Source: Bradyrhizobium hereditatis (GTDB lineage Bacteria; Pseudomonadota; Alphaproteobacteria; Rhizobiales; Xanthobacteraceae). Taken from it: DNA of 64,000 nucleotides. This document shows, piece after piece, positions 8,285 to 17,335 of this stretch (position 1 is its first letter; every line of letters starts with the position of its first letter). The notes under the pieces are model-generated. The model ran no database searches. It was not told the DNA's origin and worked only from the letters and a program-made list of their open reading frames with translations. A program made the position numbers and the translations under genes. Where the stretch lies: the NCBI RefSeq assembly GCF_020329435.1, contig NZ_JAGKJK010000012.1:176779-240778 (forward strand), read 5' to 3'.

Positions 8285-8811
8285 CGCGGCCCTCCCGGTT
8301 CGGGGAACAGGCCGATGATCCCGCCTTGCGGCAATGGCGGAGGCTTGGAGAACGGCTGGCCCGGAATGTTGCGGGTCGGCGGCGGCGCCCCGCGATCGAC
8401 CGACCATTGGTCGTTGACCAAGCCACGGTGCCCACCGGCCCACCGCTCGAAGAAGCGGTGCTCGGCAGCTTCCTCGTCGTCGGCCACCACGATATCGAGC
8501 TGACGCCATTTGCCCCGCGACAGCGTCCAGCGCCGCAGGCTGGCCGCCTCCAGACCCATCAGGATTGCGATCAGAACGTCGACGGCAACCATCGTGTTGC
8601 GGCTTGCGCCGAGCGCCGACATTCCGAACTGGATCGCGATCATCAGAACAATCCAGCCGATAAGCACCAGCCACAGCCGATGCCACAGCAGCCAGATTAC
8701 GCTCGCGACCGCTGCCCAGAAATGAAAGCCGTCACGAACAAAGACGAACTTGTCGGTCGCCGAAAGATCGGCGCCATTGGCCACGGGAGCATGCACTGTG
8801 TAGACCGGCAT
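8281..8811 (-). CDS. DUF2628-type small membrane protein in the his operon
   Basis: The 176-residue protein starts at the ATG at 8811 (MPVYTVH), with GGAGAGG upstream. It has a short N-terminal domain, then hydrophobic segments (about residues 32-60 and 70-90), a soluble linker with ADDEEAAEHRFFERW, and a Pro/Gly-rich tail. This layout fits the DUF2628 family, which I recall within alphaproteobacterial his clusters. No function is known to me. It sits between hisB and hisH, and its stop overlaps the hisH start, so it is co-translated with the histidine enzymes. Confidence 0.85.
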   Translation of the reverse strand: MPVYTVHAPVANGADLSATDKFVFVRDGFHFWAAVASVIWLLWHRLWLVLIGWIVLMIAIQFGMSALGASRNTMVAVDVLIAILMGLEAASLRRWTLSRGKWRQLDIVVADDEEAAEHRFFERWAGGHRGLVNDQWSVDRGAPPPTRNIPGQPFSKPPPLPQGGIIGLFPEPGGPR

Positions 8812-8849
8812 CGAACCTCTCCGCCGCGAACAAAAACGCGAACAAGGAA

Positions 8850-9443
8850 TCAACCGCCGAGCTGACCCTTGGTGGAAGGCACTTCGCCCGCCGCGCGCGG
8901 ATCGATCGCGACCGCGGCCCGAAGCGCCCTCGCCAGACCCTTGAAACAGGATTCGGCGATATGATGGCTGTTCTCGCCATATAAGGTTTCGACGTGCAAA
9001 GTCACGCCGGCGTTCATGGTGAAGGCGTTGAACCATTCGCGCACCAGCTCGGTGTCGAACTGCCCGACCTTGTCGCGCGGAAAATCGACTTTGAACACCA
9101 GCACCGGCCGGCCCGAAATGTCGATAACCACGCGCGACAGCGTCTCGTCCATCGGCATGTGGATCGAGGCGTAGCGGGTGATGCCGGCCATGGTTCCGAG
9201 CGCTTGTTTTACGGCCTGCCCGAGCGCGATGCCGACGTCCTCGGTGGTGTGGTGATGGTCGACATGAAGGTCGCCATCGGCCTTCACGGTGATGTCGATG
9301 CGGGAATGCCGGGCCAAGAGATCGAGCATATGGTCGAAAAAGCCGATGCCGGTCGAAACGTTGGATATACCGGTGCCGTCGAGGTTTACCGCAACCTCGA
9401 TGTCGGTTTCCTTGGTCTTGCGCTTGATGGACGCTGTGCGCAT
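8850..9443 (-). CDS. hisB: Imidazoleglycerol-phosphate dehydratase
   Basis: HisB dehydrates imidazole glycerol phosphate to imidazole acetol phosphate using manganese. The 197-residue monofunctional enzyme (no HisN phosphatase domain) has the metal-binding HHHTTED motif at residues 63-69 and the second cluster NSHHIAE. It is the first gene of the his unit. The 192-base gap to the divergent hslV should contain promoters for both operons. Confidence 0.97.
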   Translation of the reverse strand: MRTASIKRKTKETDIEVAVNLDGTGISNVSTGIGFFDHMLDLLARHSRIDITVKADGDLHVDHHHTTEDVGIALGQAVKQALGTMAGITRYASIHMPMDETLSRVVIDISGRPVLVFKVDFPRDKVGQFDTELVREWFNAFTMNAGVTLHVETLYGENSHHIAESCFKGLARALRAAVAIDPRAAGEVPSTKGQLGG

Positions 9444-9635
9444 GAAAAACTGCTTCCCTTTGGCCGCTTGGGCCGAAAACGCGGCCCTTTTAACAGGCCG
9501 ATCTCTCCTTCGCTACTGCGGGAAGCCGCCCAAGGGGCCCAAGTTCGGCCTATGGTGACCGGAATCCGGACCTGGTCGGCCGCGATTGTAACCCTCCTCG
9601 CCAGCCCCTAAATCTGACGGGAACGAGGGCGACCC

Positions 9636-10187
9636 ATGCAAGCATCTGAAAATAACCTGCCGATCTGGCACGGCACCACGATTCTGACGGTCCGCAAGGG
9701 CGGCAAGGTGGTAATCGGCGGCGACGGCCAGGTCTCGATCGGCCAGACCGTGATCAAGGCCAACGCCAAAAAGGTCCGCAAAATCGGCAAGGGCGACGTG
9801 ATCGGCGGCTTCGCCGGGGCCACGGCCGACGCCTTCACCCTGTTCGAACGGCTGGAGAGCAAACTGGAACAGTATCCGGGGCAATTGACCCGGGCGGCAG
9901 TCGAACTCGCCAAGGACTGGCGGACCGACCGCTATCTGCGTCGCCTTGAGGCGATGATGATCGTCGCCGACAAGGACGTGTCGCTGGTCCTGACCGGCAC
10001 CGGCGACGTGCTGGAGCCGGAAGCCGGCGTGATGGCGATCGGCTCCGGCGGCAACTACGCCCTGGCGGCCGCCCGCGCCCTCGTCGACACCGACAAGGAC
10101 GCCGAGACCATCGTACGCCGCGCCCTCGATATCGCCGCCGACATCTGCGTCTTCACCAACAGGAACGTCACGATCGAAACGCTGTAG
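9636..10187 (+). CDS. hslV: ATP-dependent protease HslVU, peptidase subunit
   Basis: HslV is the threonine peptidase of the bacterial HslVU (ClpQY) protease. Residues 12-16, HGTTI, mark the propeptide cleavage site, so the active protein should begin at Thr14. The remaining proteasome-beta-like sequence, with GGDGQVSIG and GSGGNYALAAARAL, is complete at 183 residues. It is separated from hslU by two other genes in the same direction, so all four may be co-transcribed. A heat-shock promoter is expected but I could not fix one. Confidence 0.97.
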   Translation: MQASENNLPIWHGTTILTVRKGGKVVIGGDGQVSIGQTVIKANAKKVRKIGKGDVIGGFAGATADAFTLFERLESKLEQYPGQLTRAAVELAKDWRTDRYLRRLEAMMIVADKDVSLVLTGTGDVLEPEAGVMAIGSGGNYALAAARALVDTDKDAETIVRRALDIAADICVFTNRNVTIETL

Positions 10188-10200
10188 GGGAGCGGCGGTG

Positions 10201-10686
10201 ATGGTGCCGGACTATGTGTTCCGCCCAATGACATCAGCTGACCTGCCGCTGATCCGACGCTGGCTGGCAGAGCCGCACGTCACTGAGTGGTGGGGAGATC
10301 CATCCGAACAATTCGACCTGGTCAGCGGTGACCTCGCCGAACCGGCGATGGACCAGTTCATCGTCTCGACCGCAGGCAGCGATTTTGCCTATCTGCAGTG
10401 CTACGCGTTGACCGCGTGGAATTCGGGTTTTGGCGAGCATCCGCTCGGCACCCGCGGCATCGACCAGTTCATCGGCGAGCCCGATATGATCGAACGCGGC
10501 CATGGTTCGGCGTTCATTCGTGCCTTCGTCGACGAGCGCTTGCGAAACGGTGCGCCGCGCATCGTCACCGATCCCGACCCGGCCAACGCAAGGGCCATCC
10601 GTGCCTACGAGAAAGCAGGCTTTGAAAAAGCTGGTATGGTCGATACACCTGATGGCCCCGCTCTCTTGATGATCCGCAACGCATGA
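10201..10686 (+). CDS. GNAT-family N-acetyltransferase, aminoglycoside 6'-acetyltransferase-like
   Basis: The 161-residue protein resembles the AAC(6')/siderophore acetyltransferase branch of GNAT proteins. It has FRPMTSADLPLIRRWL at the N-terminus, then EWWGDP, a GIDQFIGEPDMIERGHGS acetyl-CoA region and a C-terminal RAIRAYEKAGF motif. The substrate cannot be told from sequence; drug resistance should not be assumed. The start may be this ATG or the GTG three bases upstream; GGGGAG lies 8 and 5 bases before them. It lies 10-13 bases after hslV and overlaps the next gene by ATGA. Confidence 0.88.
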   Translation: MVPDYVFRPMTSADLPLIRRWLAEPHVTEWWGDPSEQFDLVSGDLAEPAMDQFIVSTAGSDFAYLQCYALTAWNSGFGEHPLGTRGIDQFIGEPDMIERGHGSAFIRAFVDERLRNGAPRIVTDPDPANARAIRAYEKAGFEKAGMVDTPDGPALLMIRNA

Positions 10687-11294
10687 CCTCGACCAGCAGC
10701 ATCGACAACGCGCCGATTGTTCGCACGCTTTCAGGCTGGCAATGGCTTACGATCGCAGCCGCTATCCTCGCAGCGCAAGCCGCGATCCTCTACGGGATGG
10801 GACGTCTGCCGATCTGCGCCTGCGGCTATGTCAAGCTCTGGCATGGCGTGGTGCAGAGTTCGGAAAACTCGCAGCACATCGCCGACTGGTACACGCTGTC
10901 GCACATCCTGCATGGCATCCTGTTCTACGGCGCAGCCTTCCTGGCGTTCCCTCGCCTCGCCTGGCAAGGCCGCCTGATTCTTGCCATGCTGGTGGAAGGC
11001 GGCTGGGAACTGGTCGAAAATTCGGATCTGATCATCAATCGCTACCGCGCCGGCACGATCTCGCTGGACTATTTCGGCGATACCATCGTCAATTCGATCT
11101 CCGACTCGCTGGCGATGGTCGGCGGCTTCCTGCTGGCAAAAAATCTGCCGGTAGCCATCAGCGTAGCGCTCGCGCTGCTGTTCGAGTTGGTGATGGCGCT
11201 CCACATTCGCGACAATCTGACGCTCAACATCATCATGCTGATTCACCCCGTCGATGCGATCAAGCTGTGGCAGGGTGGGCCGCCGATCATCTGA
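10683..11294 (+). CDS. DUF2585 (UPF0314) membrane protein
   Basis: The 203-residue protein has about five hydrophobic segments. Characteristic blocks are CACGYVKLWHG, SSENSQHIADWYTLSHILHG and VEGGWELVENSDLIINRYR, which I associate with the UPF0314/DUF2585 family of alphaproteobacteria. No function is known. The start overlaps the stop of the acetyltransferase gene by four bases. It lies directly upstream of hslU, a placement I recall in related genomes. Confidence 0.88.
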   Translation: MTSTSSIDNAPIVRTLSGWQWLTIAAAILAAQAAILYGMGRLPICACGYVKLWHGVVQSSENSQHIADWYTLSHILHGILFYGAAFLAFPRLAWQGRLILAMLVEGGWELVENSDLIINRYRAGTISLDYFGDTIVNSISDSLAMVGGFLLAKNLPVAISVALALLFELVMALHIRDNLTLNIIMLIHPVDAIKLWQGGPPII

Positions 11295-11346
11295 TCTGCT
11301 TCACCTACGGCTTGTTCTCGCTACATTGGACGCCTACCTAGGACAC

Positions 11347-12648
11347 ATGACCGACTTTTCTCCCCGTGAAATTGTTTCCGAACTCGACCGCTTCATCGTC
11401 GGCCAAGCCGACGCTAAGCGTGCCGTATCGATCGCACTGCGCAACCGCTGGCGGCGGCTGCAGCTCACCGGCAACCTGCGCGAAGAGGTGTTGCCGAAAA
11501 ACATCCTGATGATCGGGCCGACCGGCGTCGGCAAGACCGAGATCGCGCGGCGGCTGGCGAAGCTGGCCGGCGCGCCCTTCATCAAGGTCGAGGCCACCAA
11601 GTTCACCGAGGTCGGCTATGTCGGCCGCGACGTCGAGCAGATCATCCGCGACCTCGTCGAAGTCGCGATCATCCAGGTGCGCGAGCGCAAGCGCAAGGAC
11701 GTGCAGGCCCGTGCGCAACTCGCCGCGGAGGAGCGCGTGCTGGATGCGCTGGTCGGACCGGCATCGAGTCCGGCCACGCGCGATTCTTTTCGCAGAAAGT
11801 TGCGCGCTGGCGAGCTCAACGACAAGGAAATCGAGATCGAGACGCAATCCTCCGGCGGCATGCCGATGTTCGAGATACCGGGAATGCCGGGCGCGCAGAT
11901 GGGCGCGATCTCGATTGGCGATATCTTCGGCAAGCTTGGCGGTCGGACCAAGACCCGCCGCCTGACGGTCGAGGGCTCGCACGAAATCCTCGTCAACGAG
12001 GAATCGGACAAGCTCCTCGACAACGACCAGCTCGTGCTCGAAGCGATTGCCGCGGTCGAGAACAACGGCATCGTGTTCCTCGACGAGATCGACAAGATCT
12101 GCGTGCGCGAAAACCGCCTGGGCGGCGACGTCTCGCGCGAGGGCGTGCAGCGCGACCTGCTGCCGCTGATCGAAGGCACGACCGTCACGACCAAGCACGG
12201 CGCCGTGAAGACGGACCACATCCTGTTCATCGCCTCGGGCGCGTTCCATATCGCAAAACCCTCGGACCTGCTGCCGGAGTTGCAGGGCCGCCTGCCGATC
12301 CGCGTCGAGTTGGAAGCGCTGAGCCGCGACGACATGCGCCGCATCCTGACCGAGCCGGAGGCGTCGCTGATCAAGCAATACGTCGCACTGATGCAGACGG
12401 AAGGCGTGACGCTCGACATCACCGACAGCGCGATCGACGCGCTGGCGGACGTCGCGGTTGCCGTCAATTCGGCGGTCGAGAACATCGGCGCGCGGCGGCT
12501 GCAGACGGTGATGGAGCGCGTACTCGACGAGATTTCGTTCTCGGCGCCGGACCGCCACGGCGAGACCTTCAAGGTCGATGCCGAATACGTGCAGAAGCAC
12601 ATCGGCGATCTTGCCAAGAACTCAGATCTGAGCCGGTTTATTCTGTAA
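11347..12648 (+). CDS. hslU: ATP-dependent protease HslVU, ATPase subunit
   Basis: HslU is the AAA+ unfoldase that feeds substrates to HslV. The ATG at 11347 (MTDFSPREIV) gives the normal 433 residues; upstream in-frame codons lie inside the DUF2585 gene. Walker A GPTGVGKT is at residues 57-64. Walker B reads IVFLDEIDK, followed by the family block GGDVSREGVQRDLLP. The C-terminus DLSRFIL matches the tail that docks into HslV pockets. The inserted I-domain (about 110-230) is present. Confidence 0.97.
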   Translation: MTDFSPREIVSELDRFIVGQADAKRAVSIALRNRWRRLQLTGNLREEVLPKNILMIGPTGVGKTEIARRLAKLAGAPFIKVEATKFTEVGYVGRDVEQIIRDLVEVAIIQVRERKRKDVQARAQLAAEERVLDALVGPASSPATRDSFRRKLRAGELNDKEIEIETQSSGGMPMFEIPGMPGAQMGAISIGDIFGKLGGRTKTRRLTVEGSHEILVNEESDKLLDNDQLVLEAIAAVENNGIVFLDEIDKICVRENRLGGDVSREGVQRDLLPLIEGTTVTTKHGAVKTDHILFIASGAFHIAKPSDLLPELQGRLPIRVELEALSRDDMRRILTEPEASLIKQYVALMQTEGVTLDITDSAIDALADVAVAVNSAVENIGARRLQTVMERVLDEISFSAPDRHGETFKVDAEYVQKHIGDLAKNSDLSRFIL

Positions 12649-12653
12649 CTGTT

Positions 12654-12775
12654 GTAGCCCGGAGCGAAGCCAACGGCTCGCGTGAATGCGCGCCCGATGA
12701 CAGGCTCCGCAAAAATACGGATCGGCGTATCCGGGCGGCAAGACCCCGGAATGCGCTGCGCTCCAGCCCGGCTAC
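12654..12775. repeat. Dispersed repeat with GTAGCCCGG ends
   Basis: It opens GTAGCCCGGAGCGAAGCC and closes GCTGCGCTCCAGCCCGGCTAC, forming imperfect inverted ends around a GC-rich centre. It lies just after hslU. Repeats with these ends are common in Bradyrhizobium from memory; only one copy was seen in this window. Confidence 0.65.
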
Positions 12776-12886
12776 GTTGATAACCACAAATCTTCGTTGT
12801 GCGGTTCGAATTGGGCCGCTATCCGTCTGAACCGCCGGCCTGCGGTTATAGCTCCCGGCTTGCGCGATCGACTGGCCGGGACGACA

Positions 12887-14029
12887 ATGAACTTGAACTT
12901 CCGCGTCTGGGAAAACCCCTGGCGCTTGATGCTTGTCGTCAATGCGGCCGTCATGGTCGGGGTTCTTCTCTACAAGTTCGCGCTGCAGCCCTACGTCCCC
13001 TACCTTCATCTCCTGGTCGACTATCATTTCGGCTTCAGCAAGCGTGCGCTGATCGGCGCCATTGTGTCGTTGTTCACTGCCAAGGTGCCGGTATGGCTGG
13101 TGTACGCACTCGGCGGTACGGTGTGGCTTATGACAGCGGCCCTGTTCGTCCGGCTATTCCGGCGAACGTTCGGCTTCGTCCACAAGCAATTGCCGCTATT
13201 CGTGCTGATGGTGGGTTCGCCGTTCTTTCTCAAGAATTTCCTCTACACGCTGGGGCATTTCGACATCTACGGCTGCGCGGCCGCCATCTGCCTACTCCTG
13301 GCGCCGGCTCGCTCCGTTGCTTTCGTCCTCTGCGCTGCGTTGGCATCGATGGTCCTGATCCTCATTCATCACGTTCATTTCCTCATGTACGTGCCGACCA
13401 TCATCGTCATCGTCGTGCTGCGCTACTATCTCGTGCAGGGCGTGACGACGCAGAACGCGATCGCGGGCACCGTCGCGGTACTCGCCATCGGCTTCTTGTT
13501 CGTCGCCACACAGTTTTGGGGAACGCTTACCGTGCCGGCGGCCGAGTTCGTCGCCCATGCCCAGAGCCGCGTCGCCGATGCCACGTCCGAGGACATGCTG
13601 CGCCACGTCCATGCCTTTGCCTACATCTGGTACCAGCCGCTTTCGCAGGAAGTCCGCGATACCTGGGAACGGATGCCTTCCAACCTCCTCGGCGTGCCGG
13701 TATTTACGCTGCTGATCTGCTTGCACGCACCGCTCTGGTGGTATTTCGAGGATTCCATTCGATTGCTCGCATCGGACCGCGACCGGCGCGTGGTCGTGGC
13801 CGCGATCATCCTCGTCAGTGCCGCCTATCTCGTCATGTTCGCGATGATCTTCGATTATTCCAGGTGGATCTCGAACTGGGCGGTATGCCTTTTCCTGATC
13901 CTGCACGCGGTGAAGATGCTGCCGTCCTCAAAGAACGCGCCGGTCATTTCGGCGAATGATCCAACGACATTGGCATTCGGCTGGATCGTGACATTGATTC
14001 CGCGCGTCGGAATCGTACGGCCGTTCTGA
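12887..14029 (+). CDS. Polytopic membrane protein, possibly EpsG/polymerase-like
   Basis: The 380-residue protein has about nine or ten hydrophobic segments and few soluble stretches. The ATG at 12887 (MNLNFRVWENPWRLM) is preferred to an upstream start that adds a non-hydrophobic tail. A charged patch QSRVADATSEDMLRHVHAF lies in an extended loop. Near the C-terminus FDYSRWISNW resembles the Asp-Arg pattern of EpsG-like and other glycan polymerase membrane proteins. That resemblance is weak. The neighbours give no pathway context, so it is best left as a membrane protein of unknown function. Confidence 0.7.
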   Translation: MNLNFRVWENPWRLMLVVNAAVMVGVLLYKFALQPYVPYLHLLVDYHFGFSKRALIGAIVSLFTAKVPVWLVYALGGTVWLMTAALFVRLFRRTFGFVHKQLPLFVLMVGSPFFLKNFLYTLGHFDIYGCAAAICLLLAPARSVAFVLCAALASMVLILIHHVHFLMYVPTIIVIVVLRYYLVQGVTTQNAIAGTVAVLAIGFLFVATQFWGTLTVPAAEFVAHAQSRVADATSEDMLRHVHAFAYIWYQPLSQEVRDTWERMPSNLLGVPVFTLLICLHAPLWWYFEDSIRLLASDRDRRVVVAAIILVSAAYLVMFAMIFDYSRWISNWAVCLFLILHAVKMLPSSKNAPVISANDPTTLAFGWIVTLIPRVGIVRPF

Positions 14030-14035
14030 GAGAGT

Positions 14036-14626
14036 CTAATACCGCGCGCGCCTGACGCGGACGTACAGCGCGCCCTCGCCGCCATGGCCGATATGGGCCT
14101 CCTCGAAGCCGACTACCAGCGCACGGAATTCCGGCAGGCCCAGCCATTGCGGCACCTGACGGCGCAGCACGCCGCGTTCAGATTCGGCGCCCACCTTGCC
14201 CTTGCCGGTGATGACGAGCACGAAAGTCAGCCCGTCACGATGGGCGCGCTGCAGGAAGCCGAGCAGCGCGCGATGCGCGCGCGTCTGCGTCATGCCGTGG
14301 AGATCGAGCATCGCATCGATCTCTTTTCGGCCTCGCGACAGATGCGAGCGCTCGCGGCGGCCAATCGGCGCCAGCGGCGGAGGCGATGGTTTTGAAGGAG
14401 CGCCGGGCCGCGGCGCCGCGACGTGCTTCGGCGATGCGGCCGCTTTCGGCGCGGCATGACTACCGGCTTCCGCCGAAGCCATCGACAGTTTCAAGCCGCG
14501 ATGCCGTTTGCGCAACGGCTTGACCTGTTTGGCGACACTCTCCCATAGCGCGCGCTCCTCCTCGGTCAGCGCGCGCTTGCGCCGCGGCGGCTCCGGCAAT
14601 TCGGGAATCGACGATCGACGCTTCAT
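14036..14626 (-). CDS. Smr/MutS2-type domain protein
   Basis: The 196-residue protein has a basic, Pro/Ala-rich N-terminal half (residues 1-95) and a C-terminal Smr domain with signature DLHGMT and the loop VITGKGK. Smr domains are nuclease or nucleic-acid-binding modules; stand-alone forms may act on RNA or branched DNA. It overlaps the mltA stop by four bases (ATGA), so it is translationally coupled to mltA. This timA-mltA-smr order is familiar from Rhizobiales. Confidence 0.92.
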   Translation of the reverse strand: MKRRSSIPELPEPPRRKRALTEEERALWESVAKQVKPLRKRHRGLKLSMASAEAGSHAAPKAAASPKHVAAPRPGAPSKPSPPPLAPIGRRERSHLSRGRKEIDAMLDLHGMTQTRAHRALLGFLQRAHRDGLTFVLVITGKGKVGAESERGVLRRQVPQWLGLPEFRALVVGFEEAHIGHGGEGALYVRVRRARY

Positions 14627-16173
14627 CTATGATGGCGATATCGACGCAGGTGACGTTGATGAGGCTTTGCAGAGACTGCTTCGATCCTGGGCCGCGGCTC
14701 GGGCAGTGGCACCGGTTTTGCCACGGCAGCCTGGACCGTCGGGGCGTGCGAAGGTGCTGGCGCGGCCGGCGGCGACACCTGCGTCGCGGGCGTGGTACTG
14801 GTCGCCGCGGTTACCTCCGGCGGCTTCGCAGAATTCTTCTGCTCCTTGGATGGAGCAGTTTGCGGGAAAAGCTTTGCGATCTTCTCCGACGGCCGCTCGT
14901 CGGGCACCGGCATCTTGCGGCCGCGCTCGACCGGATCGAGGCTCTTCGGCACCAGAATCACGAAACGTGCATTGTGGCGCAGACGGCCGGACACCTTGCC
15001 GGCATCGGCGCCGGCGCCAAAGTAAAGATCAGCGCGAGCGGGCCCAACGATCGCAGAGCCGGTGTCCTGCGCAATCATCAGCCGACGGAACGGCGTCTTC
15101 GATTGCTCTGATGCGATCGGCAGTTCGCCTTCGATGAAGAACGGCGTGCCATAGACATGCAGCGACTTGTCGACCGCTATCGAGCGGCCCGGCGTCAGCG
15201 GCACGCCCTGCGCGCCGACCGCCTCGTCCTTGTCGGAAAGCTGCACTTCGCGGAAGAAGACGTAAGACCTGTTCTGCCGCCGCAGTTCGTCGGCCTCGTT
15301 CGGATTCTGCTCCATCCATTCCCGGATCCTCTGCATCGACATCTGATCCTTGGGGATGATGTTGCGCTCGATCAGGATGCGGCCGACCGGCGTGTAGGGA
15401 AAGCCATTGTGTGCATCGTAATTGATGCGAAGCGTCGAGCCGTCGTCGAGGCTGACGCGCGCCGACCCCTGAATCTGCGAGAACAGAAGATCGGTCTGAT
15501 CCTTCAGATAGCAGATTTCGAGGCCACGGCCGGCGATGGCGCCATCCTCGATCTCGGCGCGGTCGTAATAGGGCACCAGCTTGCGGCGGCCGATCTTGCG
15601 GAACACCTGGCCCTTGTTCGGCAGCCCGGCCGACGCCTGCGTGGTGCCGCGAACAAACAGATTGGACGGCCGTCGATAGACCGGCACCTTGTAGACCTCG
15701 TTTTCGCTCCGTGAACCATCGACGATGGGTTCGTAGTAGCCGGTGACAAAGCCCTCGCCTTCGCCCAGCCGCGAGATGCGGAGCGGAAGAAAGTGCTCTT
15801 CGAAGAAGGTCCTGGCTTTTGCCTCGTCGGATAGTTCGAGGCTCCTGGCGATACGGCAGGGATCGCGTAGCGACGTACCCAGCGCCTTCGGATCCGCGGG
15901 CGGCTTCTGTTGCGCCACTATCGGCCTGCAGCTGACGCGAAACGCCTTGTAGGCAGCGAGATGATCATCCTCGCTCCAGCCCGCGATCTCGGACCAGGCG
16001 ATCGGCGCATACTGGCCGCCGTTGATCTGAAACGGCAGTTCGAGCTGCGGATACGGCAGCTGGCGGGGAGGCGGCGAATGCGCCTGCTTCTGCGGACGCC
16101 CGTGGCGCGCGGCAAGCGCATCCACCGGCGCAAGCGACAGCGCCAAAGCGATCGCGCCGAACGCGAGCCTCAA
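14623..16173 (-). CDS. mltA: Membrane-bound lytic murein transglycosylase A
   Basis: MltA cleaves the glycan strands of peptidoglycan to 1,6-anhydromuropeptides. The core has GYYEP, GSARVSLDDGS and YDAHNGFPYTPVGR. The block QDTGSAIVGPARADLYFG holds the Asp expected to be catalytic. An N-terminal hydrophobic signal segment is present but no lipobox is obvious. A long Pro/Ala-rich C-terminal tail (about 90 residues) exceeds the E. coli protein. The start is uncertain: TTG at 16173 gives MRLAFGAIALAL 13 bases after the previous stop; TTG at 16209 is the alternative. Confidence 0.92.
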   Translation of the reverse strand: MRLAFGAIALALSLAPVDALAARHGRPQKQAHSPPPRQLPYPQLELPFQINGGQYAPIAWSEIAGWSEDDHLAAYKAFRVSCRPIVAQQKPPADPKALGTSLRDPCRIARSLELSDEAKARTFFEEHFLPLRISRLGEGEGFVTGYYEPIVDGSRSENEVYKVPVYRRPSNLFVRGTTQASAGLPNKGQVFRKIGRRKLVPYYDRAEIEDGAIAGRGLEICYLKDQTDLLFSQIQGSARVSLDDGSTLRINYDAHNGFPYTPVGRILIERNIIPKDQMSMQRIREWMEQNPNEADELRRQNRSYVFFREVQLSDKDEAVGAQGVPLTPGRSIAVDKSLHVYGTPFFIEGELPIASEQSKTPFRRLMIAQDTGSAIVGPARADLYFGAGADAGKVSGRLRHNARFVILVPKSLDPVERGRKMPVPDERPSEKIAKLFPQTAPSKEQKNSAKPPEVTAATSTTPATQVSPPAAPAPSHAPTVQAAVAKPVPLPEPRPRIEAVSAKPHQRHLRRYRHHR

Positions 16174-16186
16174 AAGGTTCTGCGTC

Positions 16187-16888
16187 TCAGGCCGCGCTTC
16201 CAGTGCCAACCAGCTTCCAGTTCGGATCGCGAGAGCTCGTGTCGCGAGCAAACGTCCAGACATCGGTGATATCGGCGACCTTGTCAGGATTGCCGTCGAC
16301 AATGGCGCCGGTTTTGTCGCGGGTGACCGAGATCATCTGCGACACGAAACGCACCGTGAGCTGCGCCGCGCGGTCACGGGCTTCCGCGCTCACCAGCTCG
16401 GCCTTGTCGATCGATACAAACCGCGTTTCGGTCTTCTGCTCGTGCTTCTCGCGATCCCTGATCACGGCTTCGAAGCTGTCATAGACCTCGGTCGATAACA
16501 GATCTTTCAGCGCGCGGCGGTCGCCATTGGCAAAGGCCAGTACGATCATCTCGTAGGCGCTGCGGGCACCGGAGAGGAAGTGCCTGGGATCGAACGAGGA
16601 GTCCTGGGCGGCGATGGCGTCCAGACCGGCCGCCAACGGCGTGCCCGGCTCGGCAATGCCCTTCCAGCGATCGGCCGGCGAGATATCGGCATTGGGCGCC
16701 AGTGGCGACTGATCGATCACCGTGCCCGGCATCGGAACGACATTATTGTTGTCCTGCGTCCGCTGGGCGACAGTAGGTGCCGCACGATCGTAGGGCCGTT
16801 CGCTCCCGGTGCGCTGTCCGAGGACGCTGCGCAGGCGCAGGAAGATGAAAACCGCCAGCGCCAGGAAGATGATGGTGTAGATATCCAC
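16187..16888 (-). CDS. Tim44-like (TimA) membrane-associated protein
   Basis: The 233-residue protein has one N-terminal membrane segment (residues 4-22), a low-complexity linker, and a C-terminal Tim44/MBA1-like alpha/beta domain (about 90-230) with FLSGARSAYEMIV and DITDVWTFARD. Mitochondrial Tim44 recruits Hsp70 to the import channel; bacterial TimA has an inner-membrane location and an uncertain role. It starts at a GTG at 16888 and leads the unit timA-mltA-smr. It is divergent from secB, another export factor. Confidence 0.9.
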   Translation of the reverse strand: MDIYTIIFLALAVFIFLRLRSVLGQRTGSERPYDRAAPTVAQRTQDNNNVVPMPGTVIDQSPLAPNADISPADRWKGIAEPGTPLAAGLDAIAAQDSSFDPRHFLSGARSAYEMIVLAFANGDRRALKDLLSTEVYDSFEAVIRDREKHEQKTETRFVSIDKAELVSAEARDRAAQLTVRFVSQMISVTRDKTGAIVDGNPDKVADITDVWTFARDTSSRDPNWKLVGTGSAA

Positions 16889-17335
16889 GTCGTGTTCGCT
16901 TTCTGGTTCTAGGCCGGCAACGGGCCCGGCGGTCGAGCGTTCCCTTGGTGTGAGGCTCTCTTACGATGTTCCCCTGAGAACGGCAGAGATTACATCATCC
17001 ATTGAGACTGCAGCATGTAGGCATGAAACTGCGCCCGGCCAATGGCGCGTTTTGGCGCGGGTTATTGTAGCGCGTTTTCGCGGTGAGGGGAAACCCGATC
17101 GTGGCCGGAAATCGCGCACATTCAATCATTTAGGTATAAAATGGGCGGTCGGCCAAGCCACATTAGGCATATCGGCCACAATTGGCGGTCCCACTGCTCT
17201 ACCGCCGGTCCGTCGTCCTTGTGGAACGAGCCGGCCCTATGATAGCCACTCGCCCGGAAAAGACCTTTTCGCTGATTTGAGCGAATTCAGACGAACCCCG
17301 GGCCCGCGCTCGCGAGCGATTCAGGAGAGAGTTTC
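16889..17335. promoter_or_regulatory. Divergent timA/secB intergenic region
   Basis: These 447 bases contain no convincing gene. A frame across 16950-17339 has unlike codon use and no family resemblance. The region should hold promoters for both directions. AGGAGAG at 17322-17328 is the secB ribosome-binding site. An AT-richer patch, AATCATTTAGGTATAAAATGG near 17125-17145, is a plausible promoter core, but I cannot assign it firmly. Confidence 0.4.

Noticed and set aside
10201..10686. Aminoglycoside resistance gene
   Set aside because: The protein belongs to the broad GNAT branch that includes AAC(6') enzymes, but housekeeping context and sequence alone do not support a resistance function.
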